Shown: positions 56,629 to 64,000 of the stretch, one piece after another
Position numbering within the stretch: the first letter of the stretch is position 1
Layout of the letters: each line of letters opens with the position of its first letter
From: Alphaproteobacteria bacterium
GTDB lineage: Bacteria; Pseudomonadota; Alphaproteobacteria; Caulobacterales; Caulobacteraceae
NCBI GenBank assembly: GCA_018820205.1
Contig: JAHJOK010000024.1
Coordinates: 50,508-114,507 of the forward strand
Direction of reading: 5' to 3'
Length of the DNA stretch: 64,000 nt
Translations under genes and position numbers: made by a program
Notes under the pieces: model-generated
Told to the model about the DNA's origin: nothing
Seen by the model: only the letters and a program-made list of their open reading frames with translations
The model's database searches: none

Positions 56629-56793
56629 CTTCGTCATTCCGGGCAGAGAGGCGAAGCCGCGCAGACCCGGAACAAGGCGGCGCCGTAGCGCAGCGAAGGC
56701 GATATCTCAGCGAGTCGTGCGCGGGACAGGTTCGCGCTCTCGCGCGCCGCCTTGTTCCGGGTCTCCGCTGCGCTGCGCCCAGAATGACGAAAG
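56629..56793. repeat. Long imperfect inverted repeat, about 50-bp arms
   Basis: Left arm CTTCGTCATTCCGGGC..., ending AACAAGGCGGCGC (56629-56683); right arm GCGCCGCCTTGTTCCGGG..., ending AATGACGAAAG (56744-56793). The arms match after reverse complement except scattered changes and a 5-base length difference. A 60-bp core separates them. It lies between two genes on the minus strand. Confidence 0.88.
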
Positions 56794-56802
56794 TGGAGCG
56801 GA

Positions 56803-58068
56803 TCATTTTGGTCGAGACTTCAGCGCCCGCCCCGCCACCACGGCCGCGGCTCCGAATTTCTGGCGCAACGCGTCGATGGTGGTCTCGGTCTTCAGGGTCC
56901 GGGTGGCGTCCGATGCGAACAGGCCGGCGGGGGCGTCCTCGGCGTCCTGAATGTCGGCCAGTCCGATGCCGATCAGACGGTACGGCTGACCCAGTTCAGG
57001 CTTCAGCAGGTCGCGGCCGATGGCGAACAGGCCGCGCGCGGTCTGGACCGGGTCGGGCAGGGTCCGCCTCCGGGTGACGATCTTGAAGTCCGTGCGCCGC
57101 AGCTTCAGCACCACGACACGACTGGCCACGCCGTCGCGGCGGGCCTTGGACGCCACCTTCTCGCACAGGGGCCACAGCTCGGCCTCCAGTTCGTCCAGCG
57201 ACGTCAGGTCGGTGTTGAAGGTGTTCTCCGCGCTCATGCCGCGCCGGTCATGCTCGGGGTTCACGCTGCGGGCGTCGCGGGCGTGGGCCAGATCGTGCAG
57301 GCGCAGACCCGTCTCGCCATAGCGTTTGACCAGGTCGCGCACGTCGGCGGCCGCCAGGTCGCCGACCGTGGCGAATCCGTCGCTGATCAGGGTCTTGCCG
57401 AACACCGGGCCCACGCCCGGCAGGATGCGCACGGGTTTGGGGGCGAGCAGGGCCTGAGCATTGGCCGCGCCGATGACCGAAAAGCCGCGCGGCTTGTCCA
57501 GTTCGGAGGCGATCTTGGCCAGGAAACGATTGGGGGCCAGGCCGATGGAGACGCCGAGGCCGGTCTCCTCCTCGATCCGCTCCTGCAGTCGGACGAGCTG
57601 AAGGGCGGGTGGGCCGCCGTTCAGCCGCTCGGTGCCCGACAGGTCGATCCAGGCCTCGTCCAGCGACAGGGTCTGCACCAGCGGCGTCAATTCGCCGACC
57701 ATGCCGAAGATGCGCTCCGATTCCGGGACGTATTTCGAGAAGTCCGGCTTGATGACCACGGCGTCGGGACAGGCCTTCAGCGCCTTGAACATCGGCATGG
57801 CCGAATGAACGCCGGATTGGCGCGCGATATAGCAGCAGGTCGAGACCACGCCGCGCACCCCGCCGCCGACGATGACCGGCCGGTCGCGCAACTCCGGCCG
57901 GTCGCGCTTTTCCACCGAGGCGTAGAAGGCGTCGCAGTCCAGATGGGCGATCGACATACGGTCCAGTTCGGGATCGCAGACGACGCGCGGCGAACCGCAG
58001 GAAGGGCACCGTTTGACAGCGTCCGCTCCGGTCCAGAGGCATTCGCGACAGATGGCGGTTATGGCCAC
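56803..58068 (-). CDS. dinB: DNA polymerase IV (DinB) with N-terminal zinc ribbon
   Basis: 421 residues from GTG 58068; a longer open frame starts at 58125. The first ~30 residues form a zinc ribbon (C7, C10, C21, C24: ICREC, RCPSCG), then the Y-family catalytic core begins at SIAHLDCDAFYASVEK with D/E pair SLDEAWIDLSG, then a little-finger domain. Error-prone translesion synthesis. The zinc ribbon is not in E. coli DinB; it is known in some alphaproteobacteria. Confidence 0.93.
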   Translation of the reverse strand: MAITAICRECLWTGADAVKRCPSCGSPRVVCDPELDRMSIAHLDCDAFYASVEKRDRPELRDRPVIVGGGVRGVVSTCCYIARQSGVHSAMPMFKALKACPDAVVIKPDFSKYVPESERIFGMVGELTPLVQTLSLDEAWIDLSGTERLNGGPPALQLVRLQERIEEETGLGVSIGLAPNRFLAKIASELDKPRGFSVIGAANAQALLAPKPVRILPGVGPVFGKTLISDGFATVGDLAAADVRDLVKRYGETGLRLHDLAHARDARSVNPEHDRRGMSAENTFNTDLTSLDELEAELWPLCEKVASKARRDGVASRVVVLKLRRTDFKIVTRRRTLPDPVQTARGLFAIGRDLLKPELGQPYRLIGIGLADIQDAEDAPAGLFASDATRTLKTETTIDALRQKFGAAAVVAGRALKSRPK

Positions 58069-58186
58069 GCTTGGATTTCCGACTTCACGCCAATTTAAGA
58101 CTGGATCGGCATGATCCAATCCCAAGAGGACGAAAAGCCTCCGAGCGCATCGTGCGCGTCAGACGAGGCGAACAGACCGGGTGATG

Positions 58187-58570
58187 ATGTCCAAGAAAGT
58201 CCTCATCGTCGAGGATAACGAGCTGAACATGAAGCTGTTTCATGATCTGCTCGACTCGCAGGGGTATCAGACCCTGCAGACCCGCGAGGGGCTGCAGGCG
58301 ATGGCCCTGGCGCGTCAGCACATGCCCGACCTGATCCTGATGGACATTCAGCTGCCCGAGATCAGCGGTCTGGAGGTCACCAAATGGCTGAAGGACGACG
58401 AGGAACTGGCCCATATCCCGGTCATCGCCGTCACCGCCTTCGCCATGAAGGGCGATGAGGAACGGATCCGCCAGGGCGGCTGCGAGGCCTATATCTCCAA
58501 ACCGATCTCGGTGATGCATTTCCTGGAAACGGTGCGAAAGCACCTGGGCCAGCCTGTAGCCGTGGGATAG
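58187..58570 (+). CDS. divK: Cell-cycle response regulator DivK
   Basis: 127 residues from ATG 58187 (58184 is also Met). A single receiver with D10 and phospho-acceptor D53 ([16 protein letters not shown]), T/A switch VTAFAMKG and [12 protein letters not shown]. Near-identical in plan to Caulobacter DivK, which controls CckA-CtrA through DivJ/PleC phosphorylation at the poles. Seven bp separate it from pleD. Confidence 0.96.
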   Translation: MSKKVLIVEDNELNMKLFHDLLDSQGYQTLQTREGLQAMALARQHMPDLILMDIQLPEISGLEVTKWLKDDEELAHIPVIAVTAFAMKGDEERIRQGGCEAYISKPISVMHFLETVRKHLGQPVAVG

Positions 58571-58577
58571 TTCACCG

Positions 58578-59942
58578 ATGACCGCGCGTATCCTTGTGGT
58601 CGATGATGTCGAGGCCAACGTCCGTCTGCTCGAAGCCAAGCTGACGCTGGAATACTATGACGTGCTTACGTGTCAGGACGGAGCCTCGGCCGTCCAGCTG
58701 GCGGCGTCGGAACAGCCGGACATCATCCTGCTGGATGTGATGATGCCGGGCATGGACGGGTTCGAGACCTGCCGCCGCATCAAGGCGGACCCCCGTTCCA
58801 GCCATATCCCCATCGTGCTGGTGACGGCGCTGGACGGACGCGAAGATCGGATCAAGGGGCTGGAGGCCGGCGCCGACGACTTCGTCACCAAGCCGCTGGA
58901 CGACGTGGTGCTGTTCGCCCGCGTGCGCTCGCTGACCCGGCTGAAACTGGTGATGGACGAACTGCGCGAACGCGAGGAGAGCGGCCGCCGGTTGGGCGTC
59001 ACGACCGACGGCGCCGGACGATTGCGCGGATCGGGCGGCCGGGTCCTGATCGTCGACGACAACGCCCGGCAGGCCGAGCGAATCGCCCAGGAGCTGACCC
59101 GCGAGCATCGACCCGCCATGGAGACCGATGCGGCGGCCGGTCTCGCGGCGTCAAAGGGCGCGATCGACCTGATGATCGTCAATGTGGCGGCGGCCGAGTT
59201 CGACGGCCTCCGGCTGGTTGCGCAGATTCGCTCGGTCGAAGCCACGCGGCATCTGCCCATCCTGGCGGTGGTGGATCAGGCCGACCGGCCGCGTCTGGTC
59301 AAGGCGCTGGAACTGGGCGTCAACGACATCCTGATGAAGCCCGTCGACCCAGAGGAACTGGCCGCGCGCGCCCGGACCCAGGTGCGGCGCAAACGCTATA
59401 CCGACTTCCTGAAGGAGAAGCTGGACTACAGCCTGGAGATGGCCGTCACCGACGCCCTGACCGGGCTGCACAACCGGCGCTACATGGCCGGCCAGCTTCA
59501 GACCTTCGTCAACCGCGCGGCCCAGGGCGGCGAGCCGGTGTCGGTGCTGGTGCTGGACATCGACCATTTCAAGAAGGTCAACGACGGCTTCGGCCACGAC
59601 GCGGGCGACGAAGTGCTGCGCGAGTTCGCGGTGCGGCTGGCCACCAACGTCCGGGCCGTCGATCTGCCCTGCCGGTTCGGCGGCGAGGAGTTCGTCGTGG
59701 TCATGCCCGGAACCCGGATCGAGGACGCCCACCGCATCGCCGAACGCATTCGCCGCGATGTGGGCGAGACCCCCTTCCGCGTGATGGGCGGACAGGAGCA
59801 TCTGACGGTGACCATCTCGATCGGCGTCGCCACCTCGACCGGAGCCGGCGACACGCCGGACGCCCTGCTGAAGCGGGCGGACGAGGGGGTCTACGAGGCC
59901 AAGGCCACCGGCCGCGACCGGGTCATCGCGCGGGCGGCCTGA
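58578..59942 (+). CDS. pleD: Diguanylate cyclase response regulator PleD
   Basis: 454 residues. First receiver with phospho-acceptor D53; second receiver (about 153-270) lacks the acceptor (IVNVAAAEFDG, Asn202) and acts as an adaptor for dimerisation; GGDEF domain with GGEEF (368-372) and the inhibitory I-site R359xxD362 (RAVD). Makes c-di-GMP when phosphorylated by PleC/DivJ, linked to stalk-pole development. All the functional residues match Caulobacter PleD, including the same residue numbers for D53 and the I site. Confidence 0.97.
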   Translation: MTARILVVDDVEANVRLLEAKLTLEYYDVLTCQDGASAVQLAASEQPDIILLDVMMPGMDGFETCRRIKADPRSSHIPIVLVTALDGREDRIKGLEAGADDFVTKPLDDVVLFARVRSLTRLKLVMDELREREESGRRLGVTTDGAGRLRGSGGRVLIVDDNARQAERIAQELTREHRPAMETDAAAGLAASKGAIDLMIVNVAAAEFDGLRLVAQIRSVEATRHLPILAVVDQADRPRLVKALELGVNDILMKPVDPEELAARARTQVRRKRYTDFLKEKLDYSLEMAVTDALTGLHNRRYMAGQLQTFVNRAAQGGEPVSVLVLDIDHFKKVNDGFGHDAGDEVLREFAVRLATNVRAVDLPCRFGGEEFVVVMPGTRIEDAHRIAERIRRDVGETPFRVMGGQEHLTVTISIGVATSTGAGDTPDALLKRADEGVYEAKATGRDRVIARAA

Positions 59943-59982
59943 ACGTCTCCTCCCCATCGCTGCGCGACACGGAGCAGACAGC

Positions 59983-60010
59983 AAAACGCCCGGCCATCGC
60001 TGACCGGGCG
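59983..60010 (-). terminator. Terminator of rpmG (minus strand)
   Basis: CGCCCGG (59987-59993) and CCGGGCG (60004-60010) pair around a 10-nt loop; AAAA on the left is a T tract when read from rpmG. On the plus strand the hairpin could also stop pleD reading. Confidence 0.75.
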
Positions 60011-60035
60011 CTTAAAATCGCTTCAGGCGTGAACC

Positions 60036-60203
60036 TTACTTGATCTTGCCTTCCTTGAACTCGACATGCTTGCGCACGACGGGATCGTATTTCTTGACGA
60101 CCATCTTCTCGGTCATCGTGCGGGCGTTCTTCTTGGTGACGTAGAAGAAGCCGGTGTCGGCCGTCGAGTTCAGTCGGATCTTGATGGAGGCGGGCTTTGC
60201 CAT
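60036..60203 (-). CDS. rpmG: 50S ribosomal protein L33
   Basis: 55 residues: [20 protein letters not shown] and [21 protein letters not shown], a C-terminal [13 protein letters not shown]. Canonical L33 (the zinc-free form without CxxC). Divergent from a lipoprotein gene; the 130-bp gap on that side should hold its promoter. Confidence 0.95.
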   Translation of the reverse strand: MAKPASIKIRLNSTADTGFFYVTKKNARTMTEKMVVKKYDPVVRKHVEFKEGKIK

Positions 60204-60333
60204 CGGAAATTACCTTTGCGACGGCGGTTAGAGCCGTGAAAATGAGAGGCGCGGAACATACTCAGGGACGTTGGGAAGTCAACGGGCGTCTTGGCGCATT
60301 GAGCACGAGACTCCTGAAGCGCAGGCTCGTCCC

Positions 60334-60891
60334 ATGAAGATCGCACTTTTCGCCGCTCTCTGCGTCATGCTGGCCGCCTGCGCCACGGCCCCCGCGCCGT
60401 CCTCGCCTCAGGACGCCTTCATGGCGAACCTGAATGCCCTGTGCGGGAAACGGTTCGAAGGCCGGGTGGTCACGACCGACGCTGCCGATGCGAATTTCGC
60501 CGGCCAACGTCTGTTGATGCACGTTCGCGACTGCTCGGCGAACGAGGTGCGGATCCCGTTCGCCGTCGGCGAGGACCGCTCGCGCACCTGGGTGGTCACC
60601 CGCACTGCGGCGGGCCTGACGCTGAAACACGACCATCGCGATCCGCAAGGCAGGCCCGACGGTCTGCACTGGTACGGCGGCGACACCACGACGGCGGGCA
60701 CGGTGATGCGTCAGGAATTCCCGGTCGACGATTTCTCGATCGAATTGTTCAACGCAGGCGACGCGGCGGTTTCGACCACCAATGTCTGGGCGATGGAGGT
60801 GCATCCCGATCGGATGTTCGCCTACGAGCTTCGTCGCGCGAACCGACATTTCCGCGTAGAGTTCGATTTGACCGAGCCCGTGGCGGAGTAG
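60334..60891 (+). CDS. Predicted lipoprotein of unknown function
   Basis: 185 residues from ATG 60334. Signal peptide with lipobox LAACATAP (cysteine about residue 16), then a beta-rich domain with ALCGKRFEGRVVTTDAADANFAG, HVRDCSANEVRIPFAVGEDRSRTWVVTR, DGLHWYGGDTTTAG and FRVEFDLTEPV. Two internal cysteines may pair. No family recognised. It directly precedes the promoter and terminator of the rpsL leader. Confidence 0.75.
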   Translation: MKIALFAALCVMLAACATAPAPSSPQDAFMANLNALCGKRFEGRVVTTDAADANFAGQRLLMHVRDCSANEVRIPFAVGEDRSRTWVVTRTAAGLTLKHDHRDPQGRPDGLHWYGGDTTTAGTVMRQEFPVDDFSIELFNAGDAAVSTTNVWAMEVHPDRMFAYELRRANRHFRVEFDLTEPVAE

Positions 60892-60907
60892 GACGCGCCC
60901 TATGGCC

Positions 60908-60936
60908 TTGACCTGACGGGACTCCAAGCGTAAACG
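60908..60936 (+). promoter_or_regulatory. Predicted sigma-70-type promoter of the str operon
   Basis: TTGACC (60908-60913), 17-bp spacer, TAAACG (60931-60936). It stands about 235 bp before the rpsL ATG, giving a long leader. Strength and use are inferred from the consensus match. Confidence 0.5.
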
Positions 60937-61009
60937 CGCCGGACTTTCGAGGCGGGCCATTTCCGTGGTTCATCCTGATCGTGACAATTGAACGGACGGG
61001 CTGTGCCCG

Positions 61010-61042
61010 CCGGAACGCCCAAAGCGCGCGTTCCGGTTTTTT
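61010..61042 (+). terminator. Terminator-like hairpin in the rpsL leader (attenuator or upstream terminator)
   Basis: CCGGAACGC pairs perfectly with GCGTTCCGG around a 9-nt loop, then TTTTTT. It is downstream of the predicted promoter and 129 bp upstream of rpsL. Confidence 0.75.
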
Positions 61043-61170
61043 CGTTTGGTCGTCCCGCATCCGGTCTCGAACGATCCCGGGCGGCTCATCAGGGCCGTTC
61101 AAAAGAAGGAAACCGAGGCGCCCCGGCCGACAGGCACACGCCTCCATCAGAAGTCGAGACTGTCTCTACG

Positions 61171-61545
61171 ATGCCTACGATCAACCAACTGATCCGCAAG
61201 CCCCGCAAGCCCAAGCCCGTGCGCAACAAGGTGCCGGCCCTGGAGGGTTCGCCCCAGCGTCGCGGCGTCTGCACCCGCGTCTATACGACGACCCCCAAGA
61301 AGCCGAACTCGGCTCTGCGTAAGGTCGCCAAGGTCCGCCTGGCCAAATCCGGCTACGAAGCCGTGTGCTACATCCCCGGCGAGGGTCACAACCTGCAGGA
61401 GCACTCGGTGGTCCTGATCCGCGGCGGCCGCGTGAAGGATTTGCCCGGCGTTCGCTACCACATCCTGCGCGGCGTGCTCGATACGCAAGGCGTCAAGGAC
61501 CGCAAGCAGCGCCGTTCGCACTACGGCACCAAGCGTCCGAAGTAA
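61171..61545 (+). CDS. rpsL: 30S ribosomal protein S12
   Basis: 124 residues of canonical S12. The decoding-site segment [15 protein letters not shown] has the wild-type lysine (about K43) and [11 protein letters not shown] the wild-type loop including the P-x-D region as [18 protein letters not shown], so no streptomycin-resistance substitution is visible. First gene of the str operon. Confidence 0.98.
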   Translation: MPTINQLIRKPRKPKPVRNKVPALEGSPQRRGVCTRVYTTTPKKPNSALRKVAKVRLAKSGYEAVCYIPGEGHNLQEHSVVLIRGGRVKDLPGVRYHILRGVLDTQGVKDRKQRRSHYGTKRPK

Positions 61546-61565
61546 TCCGAACGCAGTGAGAGATC

Positions 61566-61585
61566 ATCCCGGCGAAGGCCGGGAT
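61566..61585. repeat. REP-like hairpin between rpsL and rpsG
   Basis: ATCCCGGC pairs with GCCGGGAT around GAAG, in the 68-bp gap. The context ATCATCCCGGCGAAGGCCGG followed by GATCCAG is the form of a dispersed alphaproteobacterial palindrome. Confidence 0.75.
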
Positions 61586-61613
61586 CCAGAAACAGAAGCA
61601 AAGAGCCCACCTC

Positions 61614-62087
61614 ATGTCCCGTCGTCACCGCGCCCAGAAACGCGAAGTCCTGCCGGATCCCAAATACAAGGATCTGATCGTCACCAAATTCATGAATTAC
61701 GTCATGTACGAGGGCAAGAAGGCCGTCGCCGAGAACATCGTCTACGGCGCCTTCGAAATCCTGGCCGACAAGAAGAAGGACTTCGAGCCGGTCGCGACCT
61801 TCCACACCGCCCTGGAAAACGTCCAGCCGTCGGTCGAGGTCCGCTCGCGTCGCGTCGGCGGCGCCACCTATCAGGTCCCGGTCGAGGTTCGCCCCGACCG
61901 TCGCCGCGCCTTGGCCATCCGCTGGCTGGTCAACGCCGCGCGCAAGCGCGGTGAGAACACCATGACCGAAAAGCTGGCCGCCGAACTGCTGGACGCCTCG
62001 AACAACCGCGGCACCGCGGTCAAGAAGCGCGAAGACACCCACAAGATGGCCGAAGCCAACCGCGCCTTCAGCCACTACCGCTGGTAG
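61614..62087 (+). CDS. rpsG: 30S ribosomal protein S7
   Basis: 157 residues: [64 protein letters not shown] and NRAFSHYRW. It nucleates 30S head assembly on the 3' domain of 16S rRNA and, in other bacteria, represses the str operon. Length is the usual 156. Confidence 0.98.
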   Translation: MSRRHRAQKREVLPDPKYKDLIVTKFMNYVMYEGKKAVAENIVYGAFEILADKKKDFEPVATFHTALENVQPSVEVRSRRVGGATYQVPVEVRPDRRRALAIRWLVNAARKRGENTMTEKLAAELLDASNNRGTAVKKREDTHKMAEANRAFSHYRW

Positions 62088-62235
62088 GCGTCTTAAAACC
62101 GCCCACTAACGACACTATCTAGGCCTATCCGGCGCGGGCGGTTTCAGCTAAATCGCCCGCGCCCGCTTATCCGCTACATCGACGATCACCCGAGGGCGCC
62201 CCCCGCGTCCTGAAAACCTTCAAGGCACGCTTTCC

Positions 62236-64000
62236 ATGGCCCGCACGCACAAGCTCGAGGACTATCGCAACTTCGGCATCATGGCCCACATCGATGCGGG
62301 CAAGACGACGACGACCGAGCGGATCCTGTATTACACCGGCAAGAACCATAAGATCGGCGAAGTCCACGACGGCGCCGCGACCATGGACTGGATGGACCAG
62401 GAGCAGGAACGCGGCATCACGATCACGTCCGCCGCGACCACCGCTTTCTGGAAAGAAAAGCGCCTGAACATCATCGACACCCCTGGCCACGTGGACTTCA
62501 CGATTGAAGTCGAGCGTTCGCTGCGCGTGCTCGACGGCGCCGTGACGGTGCTGGACGGCAACGCCGGCGTCGAACCGCAGACCGAAACCGTCTGGCGCCA
62601 GGCCGACAAATATTCCGTCCCGCGCATTGTCTTCGTCAACAAGATGGACAAGATCGGCGCCGACTTCGACGCCTCGGTCCAGTCGATCCGCGATCGTCTG
62701 GGCGCCAAGGCCGTGCCGATCCAGTTCCCGATCGGCGCCGAAAGCTCGCTGACCGGCTTGGTCGACATCGTCGCCATGAACTCGGTCGTCTGGGACAACG
62801 ACGCCCTGGGCGCCAACTTCACCGTCGGCCCGATCCCCGCCGACCTGGTCGATAAGGCTAATGAAGCCCGCCAGTACCTGATCGACAACGCCGTCGAACT
62901 CGACGACGAGGCGATGGAAGCCTATCTCGAGGGCACGGAGCCTTCGATCGAGGTGCTGAAGAAATGCATCCGCAAGGCCGTGCTGACCGGCGCCTTCTAT
63001 CCGATCCTGTGCGGCTCGGCGTTCAAGAACAAGGGCGTGCAGACGCTGCTGGACGCGGTGGTCGACTACCTGCCGTCGCCGCTGGACATTCCCGCGACCC
63101 CCGGCATCGACTTCAAGACCGAAGAGCCCGTCGTGCGCAAGGCGTCGGACGATGAACCCCTGTCGATCCTGGCGTTCAAGATCATGGACGACCCGTTCGT
63201 CGGTTCGTTGACCTTCTGCCGCCTGTATTCGGGCAAGATGGAAACCGGCCAGAACCTGCTGAACTCGTCGCGCGACAAGCGCGAGCGTGTTGGCCGGATG
63301 CTGCAGATGCACTCGAACAACCGTGAGGACGTCAAGGAAGCCTACGCCGGCGACATCGTCGCCCTGGCCGGCCTCAAGGACACCCGCACGGGCGACACCC
63401 TGTGCGACCCGCTGAAGTCGCCGGTCATCCTCGAGAAGATGGAATTCCCGGCCCCGGTCATCGAGATCTCGGTCGAGCCCAAGACCAAGGCCGACCAGGA
63501 AAAACTGGGCGTCGCCCTGGCCAAGCTGGCCTCGGAAGACCCGTCCTTCACCGTCTCGACCGACCACGAGTCGGGCCAGACCATCCTGAAGGGGATGGGC
63601 GAGCTTCACCTGGACATCAAGATCGACATCCTGAAGCGGACCTACAAGGTCGAGGCCAATATCGGCGCGCCGCAGGTGGCCTATCGCGAGAGCCTCGGCA
63701 AGCGCTGCGAGATCGACTACACCCACAAGAAGCAGACCGGCGGTACGGGCCAGTTCGCCCGCGTCAAGCTGGTGTTCGAACCCGGCGAGGCCGGCTCGGG
63801 CTTCGTGTTCGAAAGCGCGCTGACCGGCGGTTCGGTGCCGAAGGAATACATCCCCGGCGTTCAGAAGGGCATCGAGTCGGCCAAGGACAACGGCCTGCTG
63901 GCCGGCTTCCCGCTGATCGACTTCAAGGCGACCCTGATCGACGGCGCCTATCACGACGTCGACTCCTCTGTGCTGGCCTTCGAAATCGCCTCCCGCGCGG
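62236..64000 (+). CDS. fusA: Elongation factor G (C-terminus beyond window)
   Basis: 588 residues are visible and the frame is open at the right edge (full EF-G is about 690). GTPase G1 [14 protein letters not shown]2 GITITSAA, G3 DTPGHVDF, G4 NKMDK, then domain II-IV. Catalyses ribosome translocation. The 148-bp gap after rpsG holds no other gene. No track-length stop was needed to place it: ATG 62236 follows AAGGCACGC. Confidence 0.97.
   Translation, partial: MARTHKLEDYRNFGIMAHIDAGKTTTTERILYYTGKNHKIGEVHDGAATMDWMDQEQERGITITSAATTAFWKEKRLNIIDTPGHVDFTIEVERSLRVLDGAVTVLDGNAGVEPQTETVWRQADKYSVPRIVFVNKMDKIGADFDASVQSIRDRLGAKAVPIQFPIGAESSLTGLVDIVAMNSVVWDNDALGANFTVGPIPADLVDKANEARQYLIDNAVELDDEAMEAYLEGTEPSIEVLKKCIRKAVLTGAFYPILCGSAFKNKGVQTLLDAVVDYLPSPLDIPATPGIDFKTEEPVVRKASDDEPLSILAFKIMDDPFVGSLTFCRLYSGKMETGQNLLNSSRDKRERVGRMLQMHSNNREDVKEAYAGDIVALAGLKDTRTGDTLCDPLKSPVILEKMEFPAPVIEISVEPKTKADQEKLGVALAKLASEDPSFTVSTDHESGQTILKGMGELHLDIKIDILKRTYKVEANIGAPQVAYRESLGKRCEIDYTHKKQTGGTGQFARVKLVFEPGEAGSGFVFESALTGGSVPKEYIPGVQKGIESAKDNGLLAGFPLIDFKATLIDGAYHDVDSSVLAFEIASRA

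Noticed and set aside
62167..63954. 595-residue open frame opposite fusA
   Set aside because: Antisense to an unmistakable EF-G, no family similarity.

Overview
The window is high-GC, densely coded chromosomal DNA of an alphaproteobacterium. It is almost certainly from the Caulobacteraceae, and Brevundimonas-like is my best guess. The evidence is the divK-pleD cell-cycle pair, a tRNA-His without an encoded G-1 and with A73, the alphaproteobacterial murA / DUF2948 / UPF0262 / infA / maf / yacG cluster, an exbB-exbD-tonB operon, and a nick-type MutL. The genus is inferred; no rRNA gene is present.

Layout. 1-8.1 kb: a cut gene at the left edge, tRNA-Leu, a FliN-like protein divergent from lipB, a soluble hybrid histidine kinase, the biotin-carrying propionyl-CoA carboxylase subunit, a secreted S41-like protein, msrB and tRNA-Thr. 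8.1-14.0 kb: murA, DUF2948, UPF0262, an ECF sigma factor with a DUF6768 membrane partner, infA, maf, a short RNase G/E, yacG and tRNA-Phe. 14.4-16.7 kb: energy transduction to the outer membrane (exbB-exbD-tonB) and tRNA-His. 16.7-25.9 kb: a cNMP-binding patatin phospholipase, a D,D-carboxypeptidase with a SPOR domain, a phasin, clpS-clpA, CsbD, a small membrane protein and an NhaP-type antiporter.

25.9-29.5 kb is the accessory spot. A DUF2239 gene with a triple CCGGGT repeat in front of it is followed by a markedly AT-rich gene for a stand-alone reverse transcriptase (YVDD). This gene ends 2 bp from the stop of cobS. It is the strongest candidate for an undescribed, probably anti-phage, system. 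29.7-46.5 kb returns to core genes: ohr, a J-domain protein, bolA, a membrane hybrid kinase, an RcnB-like protein, an ATP-dependent DNA ligase, an MscS channel, a threonine-aldolase-like enzyme, an Atm1-type ABC exporter, a response regulator with an unknown partner, accA, an ABC-F ATPase, xerD, and aroK-aroB. 46.5-52.8 kb: tadA, an RluB-type pseudouridine synthase, rsmD, a hydrolase, mutL and an unknown protein.

52.9-56.8 kb is dotted with palindromic intergenic repeats of at least three sequence types, lying around a FemAB-like gene, ridA, an unknown gene and a polysaccharide deacetylase. 56.8-64 kb: dinB with an N-terminal zinc ribbon, divK-pleD (phosphorelay output and c-di-GMP synthesis), rpmG, a lipoprotein, and the str operon rpsL-rpsG-fusA, cut by the right edge. 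Most neighbours form short operons with 4-bp or similar overlaps. Convergent genes often share a CTAG stop or are separated by strong hairpins.
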